A stretch of 64,000 bases of DNA, taken from Bacteroidota bacterium (GTDB lineage: Bacteria; Bacteroidota; Bacteroidia; JABDFU01). Shown here piece after piece: positions 47,895 through 57,841 of the stretch (the first letter of the stretch is position 1; the number at the start of each line of letters is the position of its first letter). The notes under the pieces are model-generated. The model did no database searches. It saw only the letters and a list, made by a program, of their open reading frames with translations, and was not told where the DNA came from. The translations under genes were made by a program, and so were the position numbers. Location of the stretch: the NCBI GenBank assembly GCA_013286655.1, contig JABDFG010000007.1, forward strand, positions 1 through 64,000, read 5' to 3'.

Positions 47895-50051
47895 TTATAA
47901 CTTAATTCCGATAAGCGTCACATCATCTGTTTGCTCCTGATTACCTTTCCACTCGTCAAAAGATTTTGATAAGATAGCCTGTTGTTCTGAAAATGGTTTT
48001 GAACAAATCTCCACTAACAGGCTTTTAAGTTGCTTGTACATGAATTTTTTACCGACAGGTCCACCAAACTGATCTGCGAAACCATCCGTTAATAAATAAA
48101 AGACGGTGTCCCTGTTCCATTTAATACTATGCGTAATAAACGGGCCAGGATTATCCGTTTTGCCAATAGGTTGTTTGTCAGCTCTGATTTCTTTCAATTC
48201 TCCCTGTTCCATATACCACAAAGGATTATTAGCTCCGCTCCAGGAAATTTTTTGCAAGTGTTTATTAAAGGATAATAATGAAATATCCATTCCATCCCTT
48301 ACCTCACTATTGCTTTTGGCAAACGTTTCCAAGACCAGTTCACGGGTCTTGTCCAAGATTTCCCCGGTTTCCCGCAATCCGAATTCTTTAACTGCCCTAT
48401 TCAAGGCATTGCTACAAACAACACTCACCAAAGCACCCGGAACCCCATGACCCGTACTATCCGCAGCGGCAATAAAAGTTGTTTCCCCGGATTGTTCCAT
48501 CCAATAAAAATCCCCGGCTACAATGTCCTTGGGTTTGAATATTAAAATACTTTCCGGAAAGCATTTTAATATTTCTTCATCCGACGGGAAAATGGCTTGT
48601 TGTAATCGTTTAGCGTAAGTAATACTTTGAACCATTTCTTTTCGATGTTCCTCCACCATTATTTTTTGCTGCTTAATTACTTGACTTTGTTCGACGGCAA
48701 TAATTCTTTCACTTTCAGCTAATTCTCTTTGTTTTTCAACTTCTCCTTTTTGTTTCTCAATAATCACATTCTGACCCTGCGTAATTTTAAACCTGCGGTA
48801 CAGAGAAAATGAAAAAATGATAACAAGTAATAAAATACCCGCAACTCCATAAATCACAAGTCTCTGTTTCCTTTTTTCCATAAAATCAATCGCTTGCTGA
48901 GCCTCTGCCTGAGCCTTCATCTCTGTCTCTTTTTTCGTTACCTCAAAATTTGTTTTTAAATCGCCGAGTTGTTTGTTCTTGTCAGTATTAAAAATACTAT
49001 CCTTCAATTTTGTAAATTGCACATAGTTATTATAAGCGTCCTGATATATACCAGTCTGGGCATAAACATCCGAGATATTTTGATATAAAAAACTTTCCGT
49101 GTTAATATCTCCAATCTCCTTAGTTAATCGCAGACCAGAATCAATATATTCAATAGCGAGCTTATACTTTTTGACTTTATTATAAAATACACCCATATTA
49201 TTGTAACAATTTGCTGCCCCCTCCTTATTTCCTATTTCCTTTTGTATTTGCAAATCTTTTAATTCATACTGGATGGCTTTAGAATAGTCAGACAAATGTT
49301 GATAGGCAATTCCAATATTTCCATAACAATTTCCTATGCCATTTTTATCTCCCAATTCTTCCAATATTTTTAAAGCTTTATTTTGATAATCCAAAGCTTT
49401 TACAAAATCCGATTGAGAACCATATACAATTCCGATGTTAACATAACAAAATCCCAATGTTTGCTTGTCTTTATTTTCCTTTGCTATTTCTAAAGATTTT
49501 AGCAAATATTCTAACGCTTTGGCATAATTACCCTGAACTATGTAAATGATACCAATGGTGTTGTAACATTCTCCAACCCCTTGCTTATATCCAATTTCCT
49601 GCCTGATTTCTAACGCTTTAAGAGAACACTCAAGGGCTGTGGGATAATCACTTTGATGCTGATAAACCAATCCCATATTATAATATACATTTCCTACTCT
49701 TTTTTTATCTCCGATTTCTTCAAATTTCTTAAACGCTTTTAAATAATATTCCAAAGCGGAGGGATAATTACTTTTATTATCTAACGAAGAGCCTATCGTA
49801 TTATATGCCTTTCCTTCAAATTCCTTTTGATTTGTCTTTTCAGCTAAGTGTCTTTCCTGCTCCGCAAGTATAATTGCCGTATCAGGTTTATTACTGCGAT
49901 AGCTCCAGGCAATATCTTGTATCGCTTTCAGGCGGTTCGTATCCGCCTGATTCATATTATTATATACAGTCCACAGCGAATCCAATTTTTTATTCTGTCC
50001 TTGAATAAAGGAGCAAATAAAAAAACAGATGAGAAATAGGCATTTTTTCAT
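47895..50051 (-). CDS. TPR-repeat protein with TM and C-terminal SpoIIE/PP2C-type phosphatase
   Basis: Tandem TPRs ('GNVYYNMGLVYQHQSDYPTALECSLKALEIRQEIG'), TM 'LVIYGVAGILLLVIIFSFSLY', 'KDIVAGDFYWME', 'AAADSTGHGVPGALVSVVCSNAL'. Confidence 0.92.
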   Translation of the reverse strand: MKKCLFLICFFICSFIQGQNKKLDSLWTVYNNMNQADTNRLKAIQDIAWSYRSNKPDTAIILAEQERHLAEKTNQKEFEGKAYNTIGSSLDNKSNYPSALEYYLKAFKKFEEIGDKKRVGNVYYNMGLVYQHQSDYPTALECSLKALEIRQEIGYKQGVGECYNTIGIIYIVQGNYAKALEYLLKSLEIAKENKDKQTLGFCYVNIGIVYGSQSDFVKALDYQNKALKILEELGDKNGIGNCYGNIGIAYQHLSDYSKAIQYELKDLQIQKEIGNKEGAANCYNNMGVFYNKVKKYKLAIEYIDSGLRLTKEIGDINTESFLYQNISDVYAQTGIYQDAYNNYVQFTKLKDSIFNTDKNKQLGDLKTNFEVTKKETEMKAQAEAQQAIDFMEKRKQRLVIYGVAGILLLVIIFSFSLYRRFKITQGQNVIIEKQKGEVEKQRELAESERIIAVEQSQVIKQQKIMVEEHRKEMVQSITYAKRLQQAIFPSDEEILKCFPESILIFKPKDIVAGDFYWMEQSGETTFIAAADSTGHGVPGALVSVVCSNALNRAVKEFGLRETGEILDKTRELVLETFAKSNSEVRDGMDISLLSFNKHLQKISWSGANNPLWYMEQGELKEIRADKQPIGKTDNPGPFITHSIKWNRDTVFYLLTDGFADQFGGPVGKKFMYKQLKSLLVEICSKPFSEQQAILSKSFDEWKGNQEQTDDVTLIGIKL

Positions 50052-50064
50052 TCGCCGAAGTTTG

Positions 50065-50679
50065 TCAAGCTATGTGTGATTGAAGCACTTCCCGTATAAG
50101 AGGATACGTATTCTTTAGGGCCAGTTTCAGTTCTTCCTGATTCATCCAACGGGCATCGGTAATATTTTCTTCCAATTGAGGAGTTAATGTATAATCAGAT
50201 CCTGTATAATTCATCTCAAACCAATAGGTTTTTTTGAGTATGTGTTTCCCATTCAAAAGGTACGTATGATAGGTAACAGGCGCCTCCCCACTTATCTTAA
50301 TCTCCTGTATACCACATTCTTCCTGTACTTCCCGGATAGCCGCCGCCTTCACTTGCTCCCCTTTTTCAATTTTCCCCTTTGGCAAATCCCAACGCTCCAG
50401 ACGGAAAATTAATAGCAATTCCGCCCTATTGTTTTTAACGAGTCCTCCAGCTGCTTCTATCAGTTTAAAACACTCCTGGAATTTCTTCCAGAGAAGCTCC
50501 ACATCAGCATATAAAAAACAAAGCTTCTGAATAAAGCTTTGTTCCACAAATATTTTATACTCCCTAAAAAGCTGCTCCTGACTCAGATACCTTATCACCT
50601 GGATATGATTATCCTCCACAAAAGAATTCTTTTCATGAACCAGATGAACGATTTTATCTTTTGCAAAAATTGTATACAC
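50065..50679 (-). CDS. NUDIX hydrolase
   Basis: Nudix box 'GEQVKAAAIREVQEECGI'. Confidence 0.9.
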   Translation of the reverse strand: MYTIFAKDKIVHLVHEKNSFVEDNHIQVIRYLSQEQLFREYKIFVEQSFIQKLCFLYADVELLWKKFQECFKLIEAAGGLVKNNRAELLLIFRLERWDLPKGKIEKGEQVKAAAIREVQEECGIQEIKISGEAPVTYHTYLLNGKHILKKTYWFEMNYTGSDYTLTPQLEENITDARWMNQEELKLALKNTYPLIREVLQSHIA

Positions 50680-50697
50680 AGTATTTTTTTGTTTATC

Positions 50698-50744
50698 AGA
50701 TGTTGTTCAAATTTATATTATTAGATAAATTTTGAACAGCCTCT
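50698..50744. repeat. Short palindromic repeat related to the ends of the 11468-11598 element
   Basis: AGATGTTGTTCAAATTTAT ... ATAAATTTTGAACAGCCTCT; the right arm reverse complement AGAGGCTGTTCAAAATTTAT matches AGAG(A/G)CNNTTCAAA-TTTA termini at 11468/11598. Confidence 0.65.
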
Positions 50745-50775
50745 TAGAGATAAATATTATGGTTATATTCGCCGA

Positions 50776-51432
50776 ATGATAAAGAACGAGGAAACTGCGC
50801 TTAAAATTGCTGAATTTTTACTTCAAATCAAAGCGATAAAATTACAACCGAACAATCCTTTTACCTGGGCATCTGGCTGGAAATCGCCCATCTATTGCGA
50901 CAACCGCAAAACACTCTCCTATCCTAAGGTACGTACAAATATTCGCCAACAATTTGTGGAAATGATCAACTCCGAATTTGGAAAACCGGACGTGATTGCG
51001 GGTGTTGCAACAGGAGGAATAGCACATGGTGCATTGGTAGCACAGGAATTAGGACTTCCCTTTGTTTACATCCGTTCTGAAGCGAAGGCTCATGGACTTG
51101 GCAACGTAATAGAAGGAGTGGTTGAAAGCGGGCAATCGATAGTTGTTGTGGAAGATCTCATATCCACCGGAGGCAGTAGTCTGAAAGCGGTAGAGGCTTT
51201 ACGTAAAGAAAAATGCTCCGTAAAAGGACTTATTTCTATCTTCTCCTATGGTTTTCAAATTGCAGACGAAGCTTTTAAAAAGGCAAAATGCAAGGCTGTT
51301 TCTCTTTGCGATTATGATATTTTAGTAAAGCAAGCCCTTAAGTCAAAATACATAACTGACAATGATTTGCTTTCTCTGCAAAGCTGGCGTGAAAATCCAG
51401 CGGGATGGGGCCTGGAAATAAAAAGTCGTTAA
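50776..51432 (+). CDS. pyrE: Orotate phosphoribosyltransferase
   Basis: 'NPFTWASGWKSPIYCDNRKTLSYPKVR', 'VVVEDLISTGGSSLKAVEALR'. Confidence 0.96.
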   Translation: MIKNEETALKIAEFLLQIKAIKLQPNNPFTWASGWKSPIYCDNRKTLSYPKVRTNIRQQFVEMINSEFGKPDVIAGVATGGIAHGALVAQELGLPFVYIRSEAKAHGLGNVIEGVVESGQSIVVVEDLISTGGSSLKAVEALRKEKCSVKGLISIFSYGFQIADEAFKKAKCKAVSLCDYDILVKQALKSKYITDNDLLSLQSWRENPAGWGLEIKSR

Positions 51433-51475
51433 TTGTCAGACAATGCTTTAGTATAAATGACCAATTAATTAAACG

Positions 51476-51877
51476 ATGACCACTATAGAAAGTAACAAAA
51501 TTGAAATTGACAACTCAGCTGAAAATGTATTCAATTACCTCAGTAATTTCAATAACTTTCAACGCTTAATGCCTGATCAGGTTACCAATTGGAGTTCCTC
51601 TGAAACCGAATGCTCTTTCACCATTAATGGTATGGCGACGATTGGAATGAAAATCATAGAGAAAACACCGAACTCTCACATTAAAATAGCCTCTAATGGA
51701 AAGGTGCCTTTCAACTTTATCCTGCATACTAACCTTACCTCTGTTTCTCCGGACAAAACAAACGGTCAATTGGTTTTTGAAGCCGAATTGAATCCCATGA
51801 TAAAAATGATGGTAGAAAAACCCTTGACCAATTTTTTTAATCTTTTGGCAGAAAAAATGAAAGACATAAAGAAATAA
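51476..51877 (+). CDS. SRPBCC (START-like) family protein
   Basis: 133 aa, 'IDNSAENVFNYLSNFNNFQRLMPDQVTNWSSSETECSFTINGMATIGMKI'. Confidence 0.75.
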   Translation: MTTIESNKIEIDNSAENVFNYLSNFNNFQRLMPDQVTNWSSSETECSFTINGMATIGMKIIEKTPNSHIKIASNGKVPFNFILHTNLTSVSPDKTNGQLVFEAELNPMIKMMVEKPLTNFFNLLAEKMKDIKK

Positions 51878-51878
51878 A

Positions 51879-52646
51879 TTAAGAATTACCACAAAAAGTG
51901 ATTTCCTTAAAACCATATTCCGAAATTTCCCCGTTTTCCTGTTTAAGCAATAATTTTCCTTGTTCATTTACACCTGTTAAAATAGCGCCAAACCGCTTTC
52001 CATCTTTTTCATAATCACCCAGTTCGCCTAATTTATACAAACGTTCTTCGTAATCCGAATCCAGTAATTCCATTTTATTGGCTTTTAGCTGCAAATACCT
52101 GGCTTCAATATGTTCACAAAGCCTGCTCAGACAATCGCTCAAATCGAAAACGGTATTCGACAGTATTTGCAGAGAAGTTGCATTACTCAAACCATTAAAT
52201 TTTTTCTGATTCACATTCAGCCCAATGCCAATTACACTGGAAAAAATCTGTTCTGCTCTTAAATTATTTTCGATTAATACACCTGCTATTTTTTTATCCG
52301 ATACATAAATATCATTAGGCCACTTTATTTTAATATCCGATCCAGCATCTTTTTTACCGATTAATTCTGATACAAATGTTTCAAGTCCAAGTGCAATAAC
52401 CTTGGTCAGGTAAAATTGCCTCCTAACCGTTAAATCAGGATACAAAATGATACTCATTGTCAGATTCTGAAAAGGCTCAGCCAACCAATTATTTTCCCTT
52501 TGTCCTCGTCCTTTTGTTTGTTCCAGAGCCCATATAAGGGTACCTTCCATCACCTGAGTATCTTTCAACAGCTGCAAGGCATAATTATTGGTCGAATCAA
52601 CGGAAGCCAATCGGACCAGGTTTTGCCCTATAAATAACGTTTGCAT
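51879..52646 (-). CDS. birA: Biotin--[acetyl-CoA-carboxylase] ligase
   Basis: 'SVDSTNNYALQLL', 'EQTKGRGQRENNWLAEPFQNLTMSIIL', 'IKWPNDIYVSDKKIAGVLIE'. Confidence 0.94.
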   Translation of the reverse strand: MQTLFIGQNLVRLASVDSTNNYALQLLKDTQVMEGTLIWALEQTKGRGQRENNWLAEPFQNLTMSIILYPDLTVRRQFYLTKVIALGLETFVSELIGKKDAGSDIKIKWPNDIYVSDKKIAGVLIENNLRAEQIFSSVIGIGLNVNQKKFNGLSNATSLQILSNTVFDLSDCLSRLCEHIEARYLQLKANKMELLDSDYEERLYKLGELGDYEKDGKRFGAILTGVNEQGKLLLKQENGEISEYGFKEITFCGNS

Positions 52647-52671
52647 GGACTGTTTATCAGGGATTAATGCT

Positions 52672-52679
52672 TATTTTTG
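52672..52679 (+). promoter_or_regulatory. Candidate Bacteroidota -7 element TATTTTTG upstream of rsfS
   Basis: Matches TAnnTTTG, 34 bp before the rsfS ATG in the birA/rsfS divergent region. Confidence 0.45.
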
Positions 52680-52713
52680 TGCGAATAATACCAAAGTAAC
52701 TCATTTATTTTGA

Positions 52714-53082
52714 ATGGCTAAAAAGAAAAAGAAATCTCAATCGTCTACCCTGGTAGAAGCAATAATTAAAGGAATACAAGAGATAAAAGGACAGAACATC
52801 ATATGCCTGGATCTGAGAAAAATACAAAATGCAGTTTGTGAACATTTTATAATATGCGAAGGGACAGCTACTACACAAGTGAGTGCAATAGCCGACTCCA
52901 TCAAAGAAGAGGTTAAAAAAGGGACCGGAGAAAAACCTTTTCATTCCGAAGGATATGAAAATTCGCAATGGATATTGGTGGATTACATAACTGTGGTAGT
53001 GCATGTGTTTCTTCCGGACGTTCGTAACTTCTATAACCTGGAAGATCTTTGGGCAGATGCAGAAACAATGGCATACGCTTAA
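52714..53082 (+). CDS. rsfS: Ribosome silencing factor RsfS
   Basis: 'ICLDLRKIQNAVCEHFIICEGTATTQVSAIADSI', 'WILVDYITVVVHVFLPDVRNFYNLEDLWADAE'. Confidence 0.95.
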   Translation: MAKKKKKSQSSTLVEAIIKGIQEIKGQNIICLDLRKIQNAVCEHFIICEGTATTQVSAIADSIKEEVKKGTGEKPFHSEGYENSQWILVDYITVVVHVFLPDVRNFYNLEDLWADAETMAYA

Positions 53083-53107
53083 AATTAAATAGTTTAATGA
53101 TTAATCA

Positions 53108-55129
53108 ATGAGCGAAGACACTAAAAAGAACGAGGGCAAGAATCAGTTCGAAAAAGTTAAAGAACGATTGTCGAAAAAACCTCAAATGCCTAAGAATTCC
53201 TTCAATATTTATTGGATATATGCGGTCATATTGGCCATTCTGATAGGTTTGGAACTTTTCAGCCCTTTTGGGGGAGAAGGAAAAGAAATCAGCACCGGCC
53301 GTTTTTTAGATGAAATGCTCAAAAAAAATCATGTTAGAAAAATTGTGGTTGTAAACGGGGATCTGGCCGAAATTTTTATCAAGAAAGACAGCCTCGTTTT
53401 ACATCAGTATGATTCTGTTCGTGTAAAATCAATTGGGGGAGGAATAAATACAGGACCTCACTTCCTGATCAAAAATCTGAATGACGAAAATTTCGAAAAA
53501 GCAGTTGCGGAAGTTCAAAAAGACATTCCCTACAAGGACCGGGTCTATCCTGAAAAAATAACCCGAACCAATTGGTACGAGCCTATTGGTTCGCTTCTTA
53601 TTCCAACTATTATCATTATCATTATATGGATCATTGTTATGCGCAGAATGGCTGGAGGAGGAGGAGGAGGACAAATATTCAATATCGGCAAATCCAAAGC
53701 CCAGCTTTTTGATAAAGATACCAATGTAAGCATAACTTTCAATGATGTCGCGGGTTTAGAAGGCGCCAAAATTGAGATAAAAGAAATTGTCGATTTTCTG
53801 AAGCAACCGAAAAAATACACTGAACTGGGTGCTAAAATTCCTAAAGGTGCATTATTGGTTGGCCCTCCCGGTACGGGAAAAACACTTTTGGCAAAGGCCG
53901 TTGCCGGAGAAGCAAAAGTTCCATTCTTTTCTTTATCGGGTTCCGACTTTGTGGAAATGTTTGTCGGTGTAGGAGCATCCCGGGTACGTGATCTTTTCCG
54001 CCAGGCAAAGGAAAAAGCCCCTTGCATCATTTTCATTGATGAAGTAGACGCCGTTGGACGGGCCAGGGGCAAAAGCCCAATGACCGGAGCAAATGATGAG
54101 CGCGAAAGCACTTTAAACCAACTGTTAACAGAAATGGACGGCTTTGGGACCAATAGCGGTGTCATTATTTTAGCCGCCACAAACAGGGCGGATGTATTGG
54201 ACAGAGCACTTTTGCGGGCAGGTCGATTCGACAGGCAGATATATGTCGATATGCCCGATAAAAATGAGCGCAGTGAAATATTTAAGGTGCATTTAAAACC
54301 ATTGAAACTGGATCAGGGACTGGATATAGAATTTCTGGCTAAACAGACACCTGGTTTTTCGGGAGCGGACATCGCAAACGTATGTAACGAAGCCGCACTT
54401 ATTGCTGCCCGTCACGATAAAAAAACCGTCGGCAGACAGGACTTCCTGGATGCAGTGGACCGTATCATTGGAGGATTAGAAAAAAGGAATAAAATCATTT
54501 CAGTACACGAAAAAAAGGTAATTGCTTTTCATGAAGCGGGTCACGCTGCTGTCAGCTGGCTGATGGAACATGCTTCCCCTTTGGTAAAAGTTACGATCGT
54601 GCCACGTGGAAGGTCCCTTGGAGCCGCCTGGTATTTACCGGAAGAGCGCCAAATAACGACAACAGAACAAATGTTTGATGAACTTTGTGCTGCCCTTGGA
54701 GGACGCGCGGCGGAAGAAATTATTTTTGAAAAAATTTCAACCGGAGCTTTAAGTGATCTTGAAAAAATAACCAAACAGGCTTATGCGATGGTCATGTATT
54801 ATGGCCTGAACGATAAGGTAGGAAATGTCAGCTTTTACGATTCTACCGGACAGTCTGAATATGCTTTTAATAAACCTTACAGCGAAAAAACAGCCCAGAT
54901 AATTGACGAAGAAGTAAGCAAGCTGATTGAAAAAGCTTACCTGCGCACCAAAGAAATATTAATACAAAATAAGCACTTACTCACACAACTGGCCGATTTA
55001 TTATTGGAAAAAGAAGTGATTTTCAAAGAAGACTTGGAGCGAATCTTTGGAGAACGACCTTTTGATAAAAAAGAAGAAGTAATGACCGAGCTATCCAAAG
55101 CCGCAGAAAACCCAGCAACTTTATTTTAA
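53108..55129 (+). CDS. ftsH: ATP-dependent zinc metalloprotease FtsH
   Basis: 'GPPGTGKTLLAKAVAGEAKVPFFSLSGSDFVEMFVGVGASRVRDLF', 'HEAGHAAVSWL'. Confidence 0.98.
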   Translation: MSEDTKKNEGKNQFEKVKERLSKKPQMPKNSFNIYWIYAVILAILIGLELFSPFGGEGKEISTGRFLDEMLKKNHVRKIVVVNGDLAEIFIKKDSLVLHQYDSVRVKSIGGGINTGPHFLIKNLNDENFEKAVAEVQKDIPYKDRVYPEKITRTNWYEPIGSLLIPTIIIIIIWIIVMRRMAGGGGGGQIFNIGKSKAQLFDKDTNVSITFNDVAGLEGAKIEIKEIVDFLKQPKKYTELGAKIPKGALLVGPPGTGKTLLAKAVAGEAKVPFFSLSGSDFVEMFVGVGASRVRDLFRQAKEKAPCIIFIDEVDAVGRARGKSPMTGANDERESTLNQLLTEMDGFGTNSGVIILAATNRADVLDRALLRAGRFDRQIYVDMPDKNERSEIFKVHLKPLKLDQGLDIEFLAKQTPGFSGADIANVCNEAALIAARHDKKTVGRQDFLDAVDRIIGGLEKRNKIISVHEKKVIAFHEAGHAAVSWLMEHASPLVKVTIVPRGRSLGAAWYLPEERQITTTEQMFDELCAALGGRAAEEIIFEKISTGALSDLEKITKQAYAMVMYYGLNDKVGNVSFYDSTGQSEYAFNKPYSEKTAQIIDEEVSKLIEKAYLRTKEILIQNKHLLTQLADLLLEKEVIFKEDLERIFGERPFDKKEEVMTELSKAAENPATLF

Positions 55130-55776
55130 TGGAAGAAAGCACCTCCAAGGAAAAAATACTAAAAAAAATACGGAAAGCGCTGATCCATAAATCCGAATTG
55201 GATTATGGAACCGTTGACTTTGATTCGGAAATATATGCATCATCCGGAGAACCTCTGGAAATATTATTTGCCCAACAGTTTACAGCTCTTAACGGTAAAT
55301 TCGCTTTTTGCGAAAACGAAAACGAGTTTCTAACAACCTTTTCCTCCCTCATCAAAGAAAATAAATGGGAGCAGGTATTTTGCCTGGATGAAAAAATAAA
55401 AACTCTTTTAAAAAAAGGGGATATTACTTTTTTCGATAAGGAAGCAGATTTCGCTAATGTCAATGTCGGAGTTACAACCTGTGAATACCTGATTGCCCGT
55501 ACAGGAAGTGTTCTTATCAGTTCAAAACAAGAATCCGGCAGGCGTCTACCAGCTTATGCCAATTACCATGTTGTCCTTGCTTACAGCAATCAGTTGGTGC
55601 ACAGCGTAAAAGATGCCCTGAAAGAAATGAAAAGCAAATACGGCAACAATGTCCCCTCACTTATCTCTGCTATTACTGGTCCCAGCCGTACAGCAGATAT
55701 TGAGAAAACCCTGGTACAAGGAGCACATGGTCCGAAAGAGATCTACGTTTTATTAATCGACTCACCAGCCAACTAA
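55129..55776 (+). CDS. LUD-domain protein (LutC/YkgG-like)
   Basis: 'VGVTTCEYLIARTGSVLISSKQESGRRLPAYANYHVVLAYSNQLV', 'SAITGPSRTADIEKTLVQGAHGPKEIYVLLID'. Confidence 0.87.
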   Translation: MEESTSKEKILKKIRKALIHKSELDYGTVDFDSEIYASSGEPLEILFAQQFTALNGKFAFCENENEFLTTFSSLIKENKWEQVFCLDEKIKTLLKKGDITFFDKEADFANVNVGVTTCEYLIARTGSVLISSKQESGRRLPAYANYHVVLAYSNQLVHSVKDALKEMKSKYGNNVPSLISAITGPSRTADIEKTLVQGAHGPKEIYVLLIDSPAN

Positions 55777-55785
55777 AAAATTGTT

Positions 55786-56619
55786 TTGACACAGCGCACT
55801 ATAACCGGAGGTATATTTGTGAGCATACTCATTGGCGCTATTCTATTCAGTGCTTATTCATTTTCTCTTTTATTTTTCGGGATTACTATTATTGGGTTAT
55901 GGGAATTTTACATCCTTTCCATTAAAACAGGTCATGATCCACAAAAAATAATGGGAATACTGATCGGTGCGCTTATATTTACCGGGAACACATTGAATTT
56001 TAGTTCTACTTTCCGGCAGTATACTTTTATCCCATTAGCGTTATTATTACCTGCCATATTCAGCGTTTTCATAATTGAATTGTACCGAAAAAAGGATAAG
56101 CCTTTTGGAAATATTGCTTTCACTTTTGTCGGGATTATCTATATTGTTCTACCCTTTTCATTGCTGAGCATGATTGCCTTTCAGGATGCATGGTGGATAG
56201 GTAGTTATATTTACAATCCTCACAAAATAGCAGGAATCCTTTTTATTTTATGGGCAAGTGATACTGGCGCCTACTTATCGGGAAAAGCGTTCGGGAAACA
56301 TAAACTATTTGAACGGATTTCACCTGGAAAAACATGGGAAGGAACAATTGGAGGTGGGATTCTTAGCCTCGCGATAGCCTATGTGGTTTCCCTATTTTAT
56401 AAGGAGTTAACAGTAATTGACTGGATGATTATTTCGCTGATTATTGTGGTTATCGGAAACTTCGGCGACCTGGTAGAATCTCTATTTAAAAGAAGTATTG
56501 ACGCAAAAGATTCCGGAACTATTTTACCCGGACACGGAGGTATTTTAGACCGGTTTGACAGCCTGATATTATCAACTCCGTTTATATTTATGTACCTTAT
56601 TTTTACAAATAAATTATGA
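55786..56619 (+). CDS. cdsA: Phosphatidate cytidylyltransferase
   Basis: 'WASDTGAYLSGKAFGKHKLFERISPGKTWEGTIGG', 'GNFGDLVESLFKRSIDAKDSGTILPGHGGILDRFDSL'. Confidence 0.96.
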   Translation: MTQRTITGGIFVSILIGAILFSAYSFSLLFFGITIIGLWEFYILSIKTGHDPQKIMGILIGALIFTGNTLNFSSTFRQYTFIPLALLLPAIFSVFIIELYRKKDKPFGNIAFTFVGIIYIVLPFSLLSMIAFQDAWWIGSYIYNPHKIAGILFILWASDTGAYLSGKAFGKHKLFERISPGKTWEGTIGGGILSLAIAYVVSLFYKELTVIDWMIISLIIVVIGNFGDLVESLFKRSIDAKDSGTILPGHGGILDRFDSLILSTPFIFMYLIFTNKL

Positions 56620-57269
56620 TACACAGAGAAGGATACCCTACCATTGGTTTAACATTCTTGTTCAGCTTACTGATACTATTTCTGGCAGAGCATTATACAG
56701 GCAATAGCTTTGTACATGCCTTTGCCTATTCATTGTCCGGATTTCTTTTAATTACTGTCCTTCAGTTTTTTCGCAACCCTAAACGTACAACCATACTGAA
56801 CGATAGCCAGGTCATTGCACCTGCTGACGGAAAAGTAGTGGTAATTGAAGAAGTAGAAGAACCCGAATATTTTAAAGACAGACGCTTACAGCTTTCCATT
56901 TTCATGTCTCCGGTAAACGTACATGTAAACCGATTTCCAATCGGCGGTATTGTTAAATACATAAAATACCATGCCGGCCTGTATTTAGTTGCCTGGCACC
57001 CGAAATCATCCACAGAAAATGAACGCACAACTATTGTAGTTGAGCACAGCGGTGGAAAATCTGTCTTGTTCCGCCAGATAGCCGGAGCCATGGCCCGACG
57101 AATTGTTTATTATTGCAAAGAGAATGACACCGCCCGGCAAGGTGCTGAATTCGGTTTCATAAAATTCGGATCAAGAGTAGATATTTTTTTGCCGATCGGA
57201 ACGAAAATAAATGTAAGTCTGAACGAAGCGGTCAGAGGTGGAGAAACTGTTATCGGAACATTTAATTAA
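56616..57269 (+). CDS. psd: Phosphatidylserine decarboxylase family protein
   Basis: 'VIAPADGKVVVIEEVEEPEYFKDRRLQLSIFMSPVNVHVNRFPIGG', 'FGFIKFGSRVDIFLP'. Confidence 0.93.
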   Translation: MIHREGYPTIGLTFLFSLLILFLAEHYTGNSFVHAFAYSLSGFLLITVLQFFRNPKRTTILNDSQVIAPADGKVVVIEEVEEPEYFKDRRLQLSIFMSPVNVHVNRFPIGGIVKYIKYHAGLYLVAWHPKSSTENERTTIVVEHSGGKSVLFRQIAGAMARRIVYYCKENDTARQGAEFGFIKFGSRVDIFLPIGTKINVSLNEAVRGGETVIGTFN

Positions 57270-57277
57270 TAAGCCAA

Positions 57278-57760
57278 TTATTTCTTGTCCGGTATAAACT
57301 TCAGGGACACAGAATTCACACAATAACGTAATCCGGTTTCCTTAGGACCATCGTCAAACACGTGTCCCAGGTGACCTCCACAACGGGCGCAGGTAATCTC
57401 CGTCCTTTTCATTCCCAAGGTATAATCCGGTGTTTCAATTATATGTCCTTTGGCAGCTTCCCGGTAAAAGCTGGGCCATCCACAGCCGGCATCGAACTTA
57501 GTATCCGATTTAAACAATACATTTCCACAGGCCGCGCAAACATATGTACCCGGTTCAAAGGTCTTTTCATACTCTCCACTATATGGCCTTTCCGTACCTT
57601 TTTCCCGAAGCACCCGGTACTGTTCAGGGGTCAATACCCTTTTCCACTCCTCCTCACTTTTCTTAACAGTATCCTGCATGACAGTTATTTTATTTGTTGT
57701 CTTTGTACTGTCTCCGCACGAAGCACAATACAATCCAATTATAAACATCAATGTTTTCAT
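57278..57760 (-). CDS. msrB: Peptide-methionine (R)-S-oxide reductase MsrB, probable lipoprotein
   Basis: '[25 protein letters not shown]', '[16 protein letters not shown]', '[11 protein letters not shown]'; N-term '[18 protein letters not shown]' resembles a lipobox. Start at the internal ATG. Confidence 0.93.
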   Translation of the reverse strand: MKTLMFIIGLYCASCGDSTKTTNKITVMQDTVKKSEEEWKRVLTPEQYRVLREKGTERPYSGEYEKTFEPGTYVCAACGNVLFKSDTKFDAGCGWPSFYREAAKGHIIETPDYTLGMKRTEITCARCGGHLGHVFDDGPKETGLRYCVNSVSLKFIPDKK

Positions 57761-57841
57761 TTCTTTATAAAGGTACGGACTAAGTGTCAAAAAAGCCAAA
57801 CGAATATCTCCCGACTATTTGTATTAGTCGCAAAATAATCC

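Noticed and set aside
49150-49830. Period of about 120 bp on the minus strand
   Set aside because: Explained by tandem 40-aa TPR units of the SpoIIE-type phosphatase.
53655-53672. GGAGGAGGAGGAGG simple repeat
   Set aside because: Encodes the Gly-rich linker of FtsH just after its second TM segment; common in FtsH.
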